A stretch of 64,000 nt of DNA, taken from the NCBI RefSeq assembly GCF_910592395.1, contig NC_088309.1:12462599-12526598 (forward strand), given 5' to 3'. The notes under the pieces were generated by a model. It was not told the DNA's origin and did not search any database. It saw nothing but the letters and a program-made list of their open reading frames with translations. The DNA is from Lineus longissimus (lineage: Eukaryota; Nemertea; Pilidiophora; Heteronemertea; Lineidae). Below, piece after piece: positions 14,356 to 24,925 of the stretch (position 1 is the first letter of the stretch; every line of letters starts with the position of its first letter). The position numbers and the translations under genes are program-made.

Positions 14356-14814
14356 AAAATCCAAAAACCTTAAAAATGTGATTATTCCTTAACTTCTTGT
14401 CCGATTGCCACCAATTTGATATCATGGGTACATCTAACCACCATACAGTATATGTCACACAGGTTTTTAATTTGACCTTCTTGTCAAGGTCACAGAGGTC
14501 AAATGGCGTAAATTCGCCGTCAGGCCGTAACTATGGCACGTTTCTTAACTGCAATGACTATTGATCACAAATTAAGTACACATGTACCCCTTGGTCAGGT
14601 GATCTCAGGTACCGAAGTTTGGTGCAATCTGATTTGCCGTTTGGCCTCTAGGGAGGAGGCAAATCCTAAATTCTTCAAAATGCCATTATTCCTAGTAATG
14701 ACTTGCCCGATTGGCACCAATTTTATATCATAGGTGCATCTAATTCTAACAACCATTCAATGTGTCACCCGGGTCTTCTTTGATTTGACCTACTTTTCAA
14801 GGTCACAGAGGTCG
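14186..14814 (+). promoter_or_regulatory. DR3-type nuclear receptor half-site pairs, one per repeat unit
   Basis: Direct repeats of AGGTCA with a 3-bp CAG spacer lie at 14186-14200 (AGGTGA variant), 14487-14501 (perfect) and 14800-14814 (second half AGGTCG). DR3 spacing is used by VDR/RXR-class receptors. Presence at the same position in all units shows that the motif belongs to the repeat. Function is inference. Confidence 0.3.
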
Positions 14815-16426
14815 AATGTACCGTAAATTGGCCATTTTGGGGAAATTGTAATTGCTTGGACCTACATCAAACCTAACACTACATGACACAATACCATGCT
14901 CTTTATCCATCTTTCCTCCACATGAGGTGAGCACAATGGCCCTGGCCATTTCATTTTCAAAACTACATCTCCTGGTGATGATGCCACGAGGCAATTTAAA
15001 AACCCAGCGAGCTGCTTCAAATCCAATTTGAAACTTAATCCTCAAAAACCGTTTCATTTAGATGATGATGAGGCATGTTTCATGTACTGCCAGTCCCACT
15101 TCTTGTTCTTCTATCTCGAGTGTAGGTCATGAGGGACTTTCTGAAATTTCATGCTTATTTCTTCAACTCAGATGATTGGACTTGGTAGACAAAAAGCCAG
15201 AACTGACTTCACTCATACCTTGCAAAAATCTCCCGTACATTTTGTGTGACGTTCCATGCAAGATGTCAATACATTTCTCGCTATTCAGGATGGATTGGAA
15301 TGCGACTTCCCAGCCCACACTGTTCACTATACATGCCAGCTGTACATTCCTCCTTGCTGATCTGATTAGCCATCAGTAATGCAATAATGATACCATCACG
15401 GTGCTCCTTCACTTGGCTCGGTTAGGCATGATTGCCTCAATTTGATGTCACCTGATTATTGGCTGTGTGACAGTTATGGCAAATGGTGATGCTTCATGTG
15501 CATAAAAGATGCCTAACTTTGATATATTGCATCACCGGCTAATATTCTTGTCTCATTTTTATGCATCATAATGTGACAGGCATAACAGACAAGTTTTCAC
15601 ACTAAAAATACTTTTCCCACAAATCTTGATTTGTCTCCATCCTTTTTGCATTGGAGATGGATTCGAAATAAATCTGTGTAGCCTGTTTAGCCTGTCTACT
15701 ATTTAGACCCGCTTTAGCTTCATCATATTTTGCAAGAATAACATTCCAAAACAATTACGTGGTTAAGTGGCGACGTTAAGATTAAAATTTCAGAAGTGTG
15801 ATATTTCACAGAAGATAATGGTGACAAGTTCACAGCGTTAAGCAGTGACAAAGGAACATTTCTTGTTCACTCGTCACAAATGAGATATTGTTGATCCTGT
15901 CTGGATACCCCAAAGGCATTGTTACAGCCATGGAGAAACCGTTTGATTTAATTGTCGAATGGACAAATGACTTGATAGACTTACAAACTCGGCATACTCG
16001 TCATAGCCGTGGGTCTATCGGCAAATGAACATCGACACTTTCTGGACGAGGAAGGTGACAAAAATATTAGGAAGTCATCATTGTTGCTTTAAAAAGAGGT
16101 CACTCCACCGAAAGCTATTGGCTCACCACTATTCGACAAAAAAGGCAAGGGCAGTTGGAAACCTTCCTTTGCCAAGTTGCCATATTGGACATCTTGATGC
16201 TGTTTACAGAAATGTTGAAATGGCGTTGCCACAAAAAGTGTTGCTTTCAGCCATGCCTTCTGATTCGGAAAAAAAGGGAGATCTGAGGATCAGTCACTCG
16301 TCGCATTCTCCTCTCCGCAATTAAGAGTTAACCCATCTGATTCGAGGTAGTCATTATCCCCCTAAGTGATTCCTGAAGATGGTCATTAGTGCTGTCTTCG
16401 GCCTCTTGCTCCTTGTCCACAACCAG

Positions 16427-16511
16427 CCGTCACCATGGTGACGCGGATGCACATGGGGGACCAGTGTCACCTCAGTCAATAGTTGCATCTTTACATCAGG
16501 CAGCTGATATG
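16427..16511 (+). CDS. weak candidate exon, unknown product
   Basis: An AG at 16425-16426 and a strong donor (ATG|GTGAGT at 16512) bracket 85 bases that are much richer in G+C than the surroundings and open in one frame (RHHGDADAHGGPVSPQ, continuing to SLHQAADM). It would enter in phase 2 and leave in phase 0. That does not match the phase-1 entry of the first Musashi exon, so it cannot be spliced directly to it. It could be an exon of another transcript or a chance match. Confidence 0.15.
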
Positions 16512-19131
16512 GTGAGTGATGTTGTGACATGTCTTTGCCCAATACTTCCAATTACCGGACTACTTGAGGCGTGATTAAGAGGAAGGAGGTTTAAAAGAAG
16601 GTGAAGGACATAGGGCCTACTCAGTTTACACATAAGATTTGATTCGGTAATAATTTTGCTTACACAGGCCTGCAGCTGGTATTTTTTATCACTAAGGGGA
16701 GGGAAAATGCCGATTCTGTGTTCTATCAGTCTGAAAGTCTGCCAAAATCTGCATGAAAAACACATTTGGGTCTTTGCCTCCTTCTAGCATGTCTAGCTAC
16801 AGCCCTGTAACAGCAATAAGTATTATATGAAGAGAAAATGCAGTGGAAAGTTTAAACCTGATTGCCTTGATTGCAAATGAAATAAAAATATTCATTCCAA
16901 GTTGCCATGAATCGAGGCAAAAATTCATTTTCATGTGATTTCTTCATAAAGTAAGTCATTCTCGTTGAATTACTATACTTTTTTGCTCTTGTTCGCATTT
17001 TATCCAATCCTGTGAACATTAATCAGATTCAGAAGTTTGTGGGTTGCTGTAGGTCTTTGACTTATTTTAAGAGACATTCAAAGCTGTTTGAGTGACTTGA
17101 TTAGAAGCTGGTGTAATCCATGCAGCAAAGCACCTTTACCATTTGTCACTCGGGTCTTTGACGTTGCTAGTGACAATGTGTTCCATTAGCATCAGGTAGT
17201 GCTGGAACATTCCATAATTGGAGTCGACAAGCAAGGTTTGTGCATGCTTCATTAGCCCGATCTCGGGGTAATGAATTTTTATGCACGGTGATTCCCAAGA
17301 CAACACCGTTGATCGCTGATAGGTTGGAACATCGGCGGAACATGCGAAAGTCAGCCGCGGTGATTGTTGATTAGCTGTAATGCAATGTCAGATTTGGTGA
17401 AATGAATCGTTCTGATGTGACAGGCGCTGCTGGTGGAGGGATGTCCTTATGGCATTCTCAGATTAGATGAAATGCATTGATGTGGAGCTTTTCTGTCAGT
17501 GATGCAATGTGGTCAATAGGAGGCGTATGTTGTCAAATGATATATGACGTATTGATGAGAAACCTGATGTGAGATAATGATAAGAAATGATATTTTTTAT
17601 ATCCTGGTAACAAGGTTGGGAGAGTTAGCCCACTGCCCACATAAAATTGTTGCCAGTGTCTCGATGGGTTCCACAGGACATCACATCATTCGTCTTTTAA
17701 CGAAAAGGATAATTGGCAATCTCATCAAATAAATAGCCCTGTTTTGCATATCCGATCTCTTGGCACAATATTCTATGTTAGCAGTCGATAATGATGACCT
17801 CTTTTTTTACTCCCTATTACCATTTGTGTCAGTATTTGGCCTTTACCTTGAATTCATCAATAGAATAGCTCGTCTTTAATCAATCATCAATCGATCATGT
17901 CTCTACCATTTGATGGGCAAGACCAACAAATCCTTTTTCATGGCAAGTCCTATATGAACATTTAGGCCTCTCTTGAGAACAGGTGAAGTATTGGAAGACT
18001 TATTGATTTTGTTGAGAACTTGAGCGCATGTTCTCCCATTTCTATGCAGTTAGGATCCATGCTGAGGTTGTAAGCATTCTCTTATCTATATAAAGCAGAG
18101 GTGCACTGTTAAACTGCACACTTTGGCATTTCGAAAACATTCTCAGTTTAAAATGTTTCTGGCGAAAACAACAGATAGTAGAATGTGAAGGTGACTTCCT
18201 TCAGTCTTCATAATCTGAAGTTACCATAAAAAGCCCCAACTCTGATGAATTCTTGTCTGTAGCGATTTTAATAAAAATATGAAAAGCTTCTCATTTGATC
18301 GACGGCAGAATTTTATAACTGAATGAACTCGGGTGTGTGATAGAATTATGCCAGCCTTAGTTGCCTGAAAATCAATTTGGCAATCAGAGTGGTTAAGGAT
18401 ATGTGACTGCTATTTTCAGTCAGCTGTTTACCCAGAATAACATTCCCTACAGGCATAGCTACTGGAAAATGGTGCGAATTTCTGAACACCCCTGAGGTAA
18501 CTGATTAGGAAAATAGAAGAAGCCCAATTTGTTAGATTCAGCAGTTGATATTTGTGCGTCTTCTACGAGGTCAAGGAAAAGAAGGACATTGGCAATTCTT
18601 CATGGTGTGTTAAAGTACCTGAATCAGTCCATTAAAAATCAATCCGAGATCAACAAACCCATAATCATGCGCAGCTATTCTGGCCATCTTTAAGCATGGT
18701 ATTACTATTGAATATGAATGAAACCGAGTATTGTGGCAATCTTTCAGCATAAATGTGACCCATCACAGCAAAACCAGGCGCATGTCGCACAGAAGATGAG
18801 CCTAAATGACACCAGGAGATAATGGAAGAAATTGATGTGCTCATATTTCACAATAGGCAGACAATAGAGAAATGAACAAACAGTCCGTCTCAACCTGCCA
18901 AGCTCAGAGCGACATGGGCCTGCTTTTGCTGTGACGGGTCACAAATGCACATCTTTGGCAGACAGCCTATTGGCAGAAGCCTTCAATGAAGTTGATACTC
19001 ATCTGCTCTCTACTTTACCGAGTTCTCCACTACCTTCCTTCGTAATACCTGTGTTAAAATTACTTTGTAGGTTGGCATGCTTTGAATATTTGAGGCATGT
19101 TTACTGGCCGATGGAATGTCCTACTCCTTCT

Positions 19132-19279
19132 TGTACCATGAGGCTGTCGTTTGCAGCAAGGTTGCAGTCACCATTTAATCTGCTGAACAGTGCAGTCTGC
19201 TTGACTTTTCCCAGGTCGTTTGCCCAGCGGGACAGGGTAGAGAAAAGACTGGGATCTCCTGGTGCAATATTCTTACACT
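19132..19279 (-). CDS. weak candidate antisense exon, unknown product
   Basis: On the minus strand, a pyrimidine-rich acceptor (TTTGTCTTTTCAG) precedes an open frame containing SLFSTLSRWANDLGKV and later LFSRLNGDCNLAANDSLM; the frame stays open to a stop near 19101. The end given here is the GT near 19131 and is uncertain. The product is not recognised. If read from the good acceptor, entry is phase 0, which does not match the phase-1 exit of the candidate exon at 20698-20902. A missing intermediate exon would be needed if both belong to one gene. Confidence 0.15.
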
Positions 19280-20697
19280 GAAAAGACAAACATTCTGTGT
19301 AATACCTCAGGGTAGATCGAATAATTTTGACAAACTTTCCTTGTCGGATCTTGGCCAAATACCATACTGTTCAGAAGTAATACCCCAAGCCCTTGATTTA
19401 TGCAATATGTTATTCTACAAACCCATGTATTTCTTACAAAGTCTGGCTGCAACTTCACAAGAGTAGTAGAGATCCTGCTCTGTTTTTCAGATATGACTTA
19501 CTTTTGACCAGAACTGTAGGTCATTCAGTTTCTGCTGATTGTTCATTCCCTGCATGAAGTGATCGACTGTAGGTGAATCTGATTTCATGAGGCTTGAGTA
19601 AGATATGGCATATCATGTCTCAAATCTTGAGCTCTTGTGGAAATAGTGAAATGAAATGCAAACACTAATCGCTGGTCAAGTCCTGATTGGCCATGTGTTG
19701 CCGCTGTCTGAATCTACATTCAGGGTACGCTTTTTCAGCTCAAACAGTTGTGCTGTGTCCAACATAAAATTTTGTACAGTGAGATCTTAGTTCCAACGTT
19801 ATACCAAAAAAAAGGTTTTCCCATCTTTCAAAACTTGGCATTTTTGTGTACTAGGAATGTTGAAGTTGGCCTTGCTGCTCATGATGCATCATTCAAACAC
19901 ATATTCATACATGTGCTATGCTCCCCAATGAATATATCAGTAATGACATAAATGCCGGTAAAGGGGTGACATGACTACATCTTAAGAAAAGAACTGGATA
20001 AAGATTTCTTCTTGTTCCTTGCAATGGAAAATACAACAAGTGATATGATTGAGGAATATAGCTGTAGCTCTAGCTGTAGCATAGTAAACATGAGCATCTG
20101 TTGTATGATATGAGTTATGATGCGACTCACGGCACGCCATTATTTCCCTCTGTTTATCCTTGTTATCCATTTACCACAACAATATTTTTCTTGCATTTTT
20201 TCTGCGTTGTATCACGGCACGATCCAGATAATCTGTAACTAACTTATCATTCCGTGGAAGTTCTTCCTACTATCAGAATGTTGGCGCTGCATACTATACC
20301 AGAGGTTCCCCGATGTTAATAAACAATTGGTTAGCCGATTATGTAAGGACAATTCAATTCTACCAGTCAGTCAGTGGAACGAAACCTTAATCGAGATTTG
20401 CCAAATTATTTTGTTGTTGGTATTGAGCCCTGAGATAGTTATGAACACAGATCTTGGATTTCCATCATCACAGCAGAATAGGGCTGTCTAATCTTTACTT
20501 CGATGATGTAAAGGTCGGGTCTTGCTTTGCGTTTCTACTCAATTTGCTGATAAAAACGCAGCCATCAATAGTATAGCTGGGACAGATCTTTTCTCCTCAT
20601 CTCGAATGTCTCTCATTAAATATTGAAGAAGCCATTACACGGTTTCTATAGTATTAGAGTGCCAGTGTTGGTACCTATTATCACATTTCTCTCTTAC

Positions 20698-20902
20698 CTG
20701 CCTCAAGTGGACATGAACTGATCTGAGCGTGCAGGGCTCGGGAGGTGGCTGTCACCGTTGCCATAGTAACAAGACTTCTTTTCAAATACGGATAACTCTC
20801 AAGACGAACATCGGCTACTCTGGAATCTCTGATTAGTTTTTCGGTTGATTTGGGTGCTGCATCGATATGCGAGAAATACTTTTCAGTTGTCATAGCTACT
20901 TC
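20698..20902 (-). CDS. candidate antisense exon, unknown product
   Basis: On the minus strand, an acceptor (ATTTGCAG) is followed by a 205-base block. The block is open in phase 0 and ends at a textbook donor (CAG|GTAAGAG, GT at 20697-20696), leaving in phase 1. The 68 residues include TTEKYFSHIDAAPKSTEKL and LVTMATVTATSRALHAQISS, a composition unlike the Phe/Ile/Tyr-rich chance frames around it. I do not recognise the family. No partner exon with matching phase could be proven, so this may be part of a gene nested in the Musashi intron or a coincidence. Confidence 0.25.
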
Positions 20903-23900
20903 CTGCAAATTGGACAGTTAGTTTTGGCATATTGTGGCGGATTAGACCTCACAAAACATCGCAGCTGTTCGCTGAATTGGTTAGCTTACTCAATTGAAAT
21001 GATGTATCAATAAAAAAAGCAGCTTCCCCGATTTATTTTAGGGCGAGAGGTTGTGAGCAAATGGTGTAAAAATAGATTTTAATGTACACTAAGTCCTGAG
21101 CTTACGCTGAAGAAGAAGAAGAAGGATTTGGACAATTCTTATGAGGCACCACGTGCATCCGAGTGTAATATTTGAAACAAAAAATTTGGGAAAGCTGAAA
21201 TACAGGCCACCACTCATGCATGCTATTCTTGATTGAGTTTGGGGGACGTGGCGTCCAGAGGTGGGGATCGATCATCTGCGGATCAATGGTGAGATGACAC
21301 GAGGTGTACGCTGGTCTCCATCATCTTGTCAAGGCTTTCATGCCATGATCGATGTGACCAGGTATAGATGGAATAGTGTCTGGAGAAATCGATACTATCA
21401 AGATCACATTAACCCATACCGATGGTTAAATTAGATCTAACATTTGTCTGAATGTGACCAAATCCACATTACTGTAGTGTGTAAAATGTGGCTCTGTTTG
21501 TTTTGCTCAGAAGTTGCCCCCCTGAGATCTGTCTAAAGCAACCATTTAACTTGATGTGAGAATGCAGTGACGGCATGTGACATTTACCCATATCTGTAAC
21601 AAACATCAAATGAAATATACTTATAAAAAACATTGTGTTATTGAATATAATTTCTTTGTATTTGGCTTATGTGCAGTTTTGAATTTCCAATTTCCTTATC
21701 AATTATAAGTTGCCATGGCAGTCATGGATGACTTAACCCATCAGGGAGATGTCAGCTTGTCGCGTTATGGTGATCCTCGTATAATCTCCTGGGTTTTTAA
21801 CCAAGGGCTGTGCGGATAAGGGGGCAATTAAAGGATCCACCCATGAAATGAGATATAGCCTACTGTATTAACACACAAAGCATTTCAATGTATGAACAGA
21901 TTTGCATTTTCCAGCAAATGCGACTTCTATCCGATTATTACTTATCTTTGCGGAAGGAAGGAATAGGGCATCTTTTTATATTCCGCGCCAGCATTACACA
22001 GAACTCCAGTTCTTTCTTTGGTGATAGATGCTACAGTTGTTATATTGGTTTGATAGGCGCACCTCTGACACCACCTTCATCAATCAAGCTGGTAAGCTTA
22101 TCTTCCTCAATGAGGGTACACACTGGGGTTTACAGTGACAGGCTGACTGCATACACGGCCCAATCTATCACTATTGACACCACTTTCTTCTGCTCTTGTG
22201 TCATTTGTTACCACTATTTCCTCATCTATCTTTGCGATCTCTGCATGTATCTTCTCACTAAGGGAATTTCGCCTGTCAGACTTGTACAGGTTTGTGGTTG
22301 TGTATAGTCATGTAATGCAATGAAGCGGTTTGATCGGGTTACTTCTTCTTCAAATGATGAACTCATTCACTCCAATTTTGTTGTTGTTTTTCTAGCCTCT
22401 CTTAAAGTACATAGACCTACATCAATTATGACTGCCTCTCCTTGTAAAAAAAATGTAGTAAGCCTAATGAGCAGCCCGTTTGTGGTATCATCATGTAAAG
22501 CAGCGATCGTTTCACCATAAGCTGACTGTAATGTGTGCAGAGGGATGACTTTATGAATGTTTATGTAAATCGGAAGAGGATGTTTTGCTACAGACTCGAG
22601 TTGTGTTTTGTGAAAGCCAATGTGGTCAATGGAACATTCCCGATAGCTACTGCAAGCTGACTACTCACCTGCATTAACTCAGAAAAGAAATTTAAGAGCG
22701 TGTTTCATTTATCTTCTCCCGCTGAATGGAATTCTTTGGCTTGCTTGGAACTTCTGAGTTTCATGTTGAATGCGGCTACCATTCCAGGATCGCTGGCGGT
22801 ATTTTGTGTCAGCTAGATTGCTGCCTGTTTTCATGGGTGTAAGCTACTGATTGGTGGTTAATAATGTAGATGATGATTTATGATACAGTTTGGCCCCCAG
22901 CCATCTCTTTGAGTTATGCTCTGCTTTGTGTGATCTATGATTCTTGGCAGTTGCGCTTACCCTGCCGAGAAATCGTATAATTCTATTTTAACTGTTCCCG
23001 AGTTGCTAAAGTACAAATGACTTGATTTTACTTCCTGCTGCTTCAGAATCTCTGCAATCCCAATATAAGGAAACCCTAGCCTCTATCGAGTTTTGATATT
23101 GGTAGAGTGTATATACCTTTGTATCATATTGTTTCCATCATGGCCTAAGGAATTTTCCCAAATGCCAAGCTGTGTACGCCTGCCTCTTGTTCTGTTCATC
23201 CCAGTAAAGTTTGTACTATCTGGTGGCACAGTTACTGAGCATCATCATTCTCCCCTTTACCCATGTCTTTTATCCTCTCTTGAATTACAGACCCTCGAGT
23301 TGCCATTTTCCCTGGGTTTATGAGCTCCGGATACCCGTTGGGAAAATAAAGTGAATTCACATCCGATGTTAGAGTGATGCTGAAAAATGTGGCTTGGCTT
23401 ATAAAAAAGCATCTGAATGGCGAAGATACCTTTACTGTTGAGGTAAACCTGAAATTAGATTGGGAACTGCGGGGAAAAAATCCTACGGATGAATTTGAAT
23501 GGCTGCGCCATTGTTGAGATGACTATTGAAGTCGGATGGCATCTTCCATTACGACATGAGCCGATTTGAATAATACTGAAATAAATTGATAGCTACTGCG
23601 GTGTGATATGATCTTGCATCAAATGATCAATTTAGCTTATTCAAAAATAGGATGCATTTGCGTGGAATACTTTAAGTAGATGACTATGGCGCACATTTAC
23701 TCGGATTGAACTGCGACCTTGTGGATCATGCGGAGGCAGATAAGATGTCAAATGGATATATCGCGACTTGGTGATCTCGATAATCTTTTTAATTTTCCAT
23801 TGGCGATTAGTTGATGGTGAACGTCTAAGCTGGAGATTAGGTTTAGAGTTAAATTTTTGGCCCTTCCCCAAATATTTGAATATAAGTCCTGGTGTCTTTT

Positions 23901-24586
23901 AGCAGCTGTGGCTACGGTTTTAGCAGTGAATCATACAGGCCCCGTTTGTCAATCATGTACCGGTTGATATACGAGAGCCATTTGTTGGCTAATCCTTCTT
24001 GCTAATCTTAAAAATTAATGGGAACTGTCTCATGGAAGATGATTATCAAATTAACCCACAGAATTTCAAATGGTGATAGTAACGTATTTGACATTTCTTA
24101 GACAATTAATAAGCAAATTATTGCTTTTTCCGTTGAAGGTGAGATACACTATCTGAAAAATAAAGAAATCTGTCTGTTAAAAGTAGAGTTTCTCTTTTCA
24201 GAAGATATCATTTATTGTCCTCAATTAAAGCCAAACACAAGAAATATGAATAAATGAATATGAATAAAATGAATAACAACTATGTCACAGACGTGTGTTA
24301 AGTGAGACAGCTAATTTCACAATCCAAACATCGTGAATGGGCCTCAAGTAGCAGTGAATTGATCCGAGTGGCTCTTGAATGATGGCTTTTATACATAACC
24401 GAACGTATCGCTCCCTCCACAGTGAAGGAGTTCAAAAAGCCAGCCACAGCACTGCAATGTTAATTTTGTAAGTTTCATGGTATCTTATGTATCAGATTCC
24501 TCTGCTCCAGTGAAATTGAGAATGTATTTTAGGAAGTGTTTTATGTTGGTCTGATGTTCGTTGTGGGATTTTTGTGCAATTTTTGT

Positions 24587-24911
24587 GGGTCACTGTAAAC
24601 TGTATGTTGGAATTGCTTTCTTGTGCAGTTACTGATTAATGGTGGGTCACTGTAAACTGTATGTTGGGATTGCTTTCTTGTGCAGTTACTGATTGATGGT
24701 GGGTCACTGTAAACTGTATGTTGGGATTGCTTTCTTGTGCAGTTACTGATTGATGATGGGTCACTGTAAACTGTATGTTGGGATTGCTTTCTTGTGCAGT
24801 TACTGATTGATGGTGGGTCATTGTAAACTGTATGTTGGGATTGCTTTCTTGTGCAGTTACTGATTGATGGTGGGTCACTGTTAACTTTATGTTGGGATTG
24901 AAGTAGCATAC
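24587..24911 (+). repeat. 57-bp minisatellite, about 5.6 copies
   Basis: Units start at 24587, 24644, 24701, 24758, 24815 and 24872, each beginning GGGTCACTGTAAACTGTATG; the last is truncated. Divergence is low (a few substitutions per unit). Because 57 is a multiple of 3, every frame stays open through the array. This yields 19-residue periodic antisense frames (HTVYSDPPSISNC...) that are by-products of the repeat. Confidence 0.95.
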
Positions 24912-24925
24912 CCATGGGATGCAAG

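Larger units (their letters stand above)
13836..14850 (+). mobile_element. interspersed repeat with palindromic head and three ~300-bp tandem units
   Basis: The element opens with a perfect palindrome at 13840-13865 (AGCTCACCTCT, loop TAGC, AGAGGTGAGCT), followed by a GTC/CGTC-rich stretch (13890-13925). It then has three diverged tandem units, with the shared GCACGTTTC landmark near 13935, 14233 and 14534 (periods about 298 and 301 bp). Each unit contains a 'CTTGGTACACATGTACCC'-like block, a 'CCACCAGGGGGC' block (degenerate in unit 3) and an 'AGGTCACAGAGGTCA' block. Repeats with this palindromic head plus CGTC tract are, to my knowledge, common in marine invertebrate genomes. I see no protein-coding remnant, so it is non-autonomous. 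Confidence 0.75.
14851..24586. other. mostly non-coding stretch, probable intron
   Basis: Apart from the candidate exons listed separately (16427-16511 +, 19132-19279 - and 20698-20902 -), nothing is assignable. The longest non-repetitive frame of the window lies here (21888-22307 +, 139 codons) but has no recognisable domain, is rich in Cys, Tyr and Ser, and has no supporting splice context. Confidence 0.45.

Noticed and set aside
18931-19281. 116-codon + strand frame.
   Set aside because: It overlaps a minus-strand candidate with better splice context. The composition (Leu, Ser, Pro, Cys) looks like the complement of a coding-like strand rather than a gene.
21888-22307. 139-codon open frame, the longest non-repetitive one in the window.
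   Set aside because: No recognisable domain, Cys/Ser/Tyr-rich composition, no Kozak-like or splice support, and AT-rich context. One frame of this size is plausible by chance in 64 kb on six frames.
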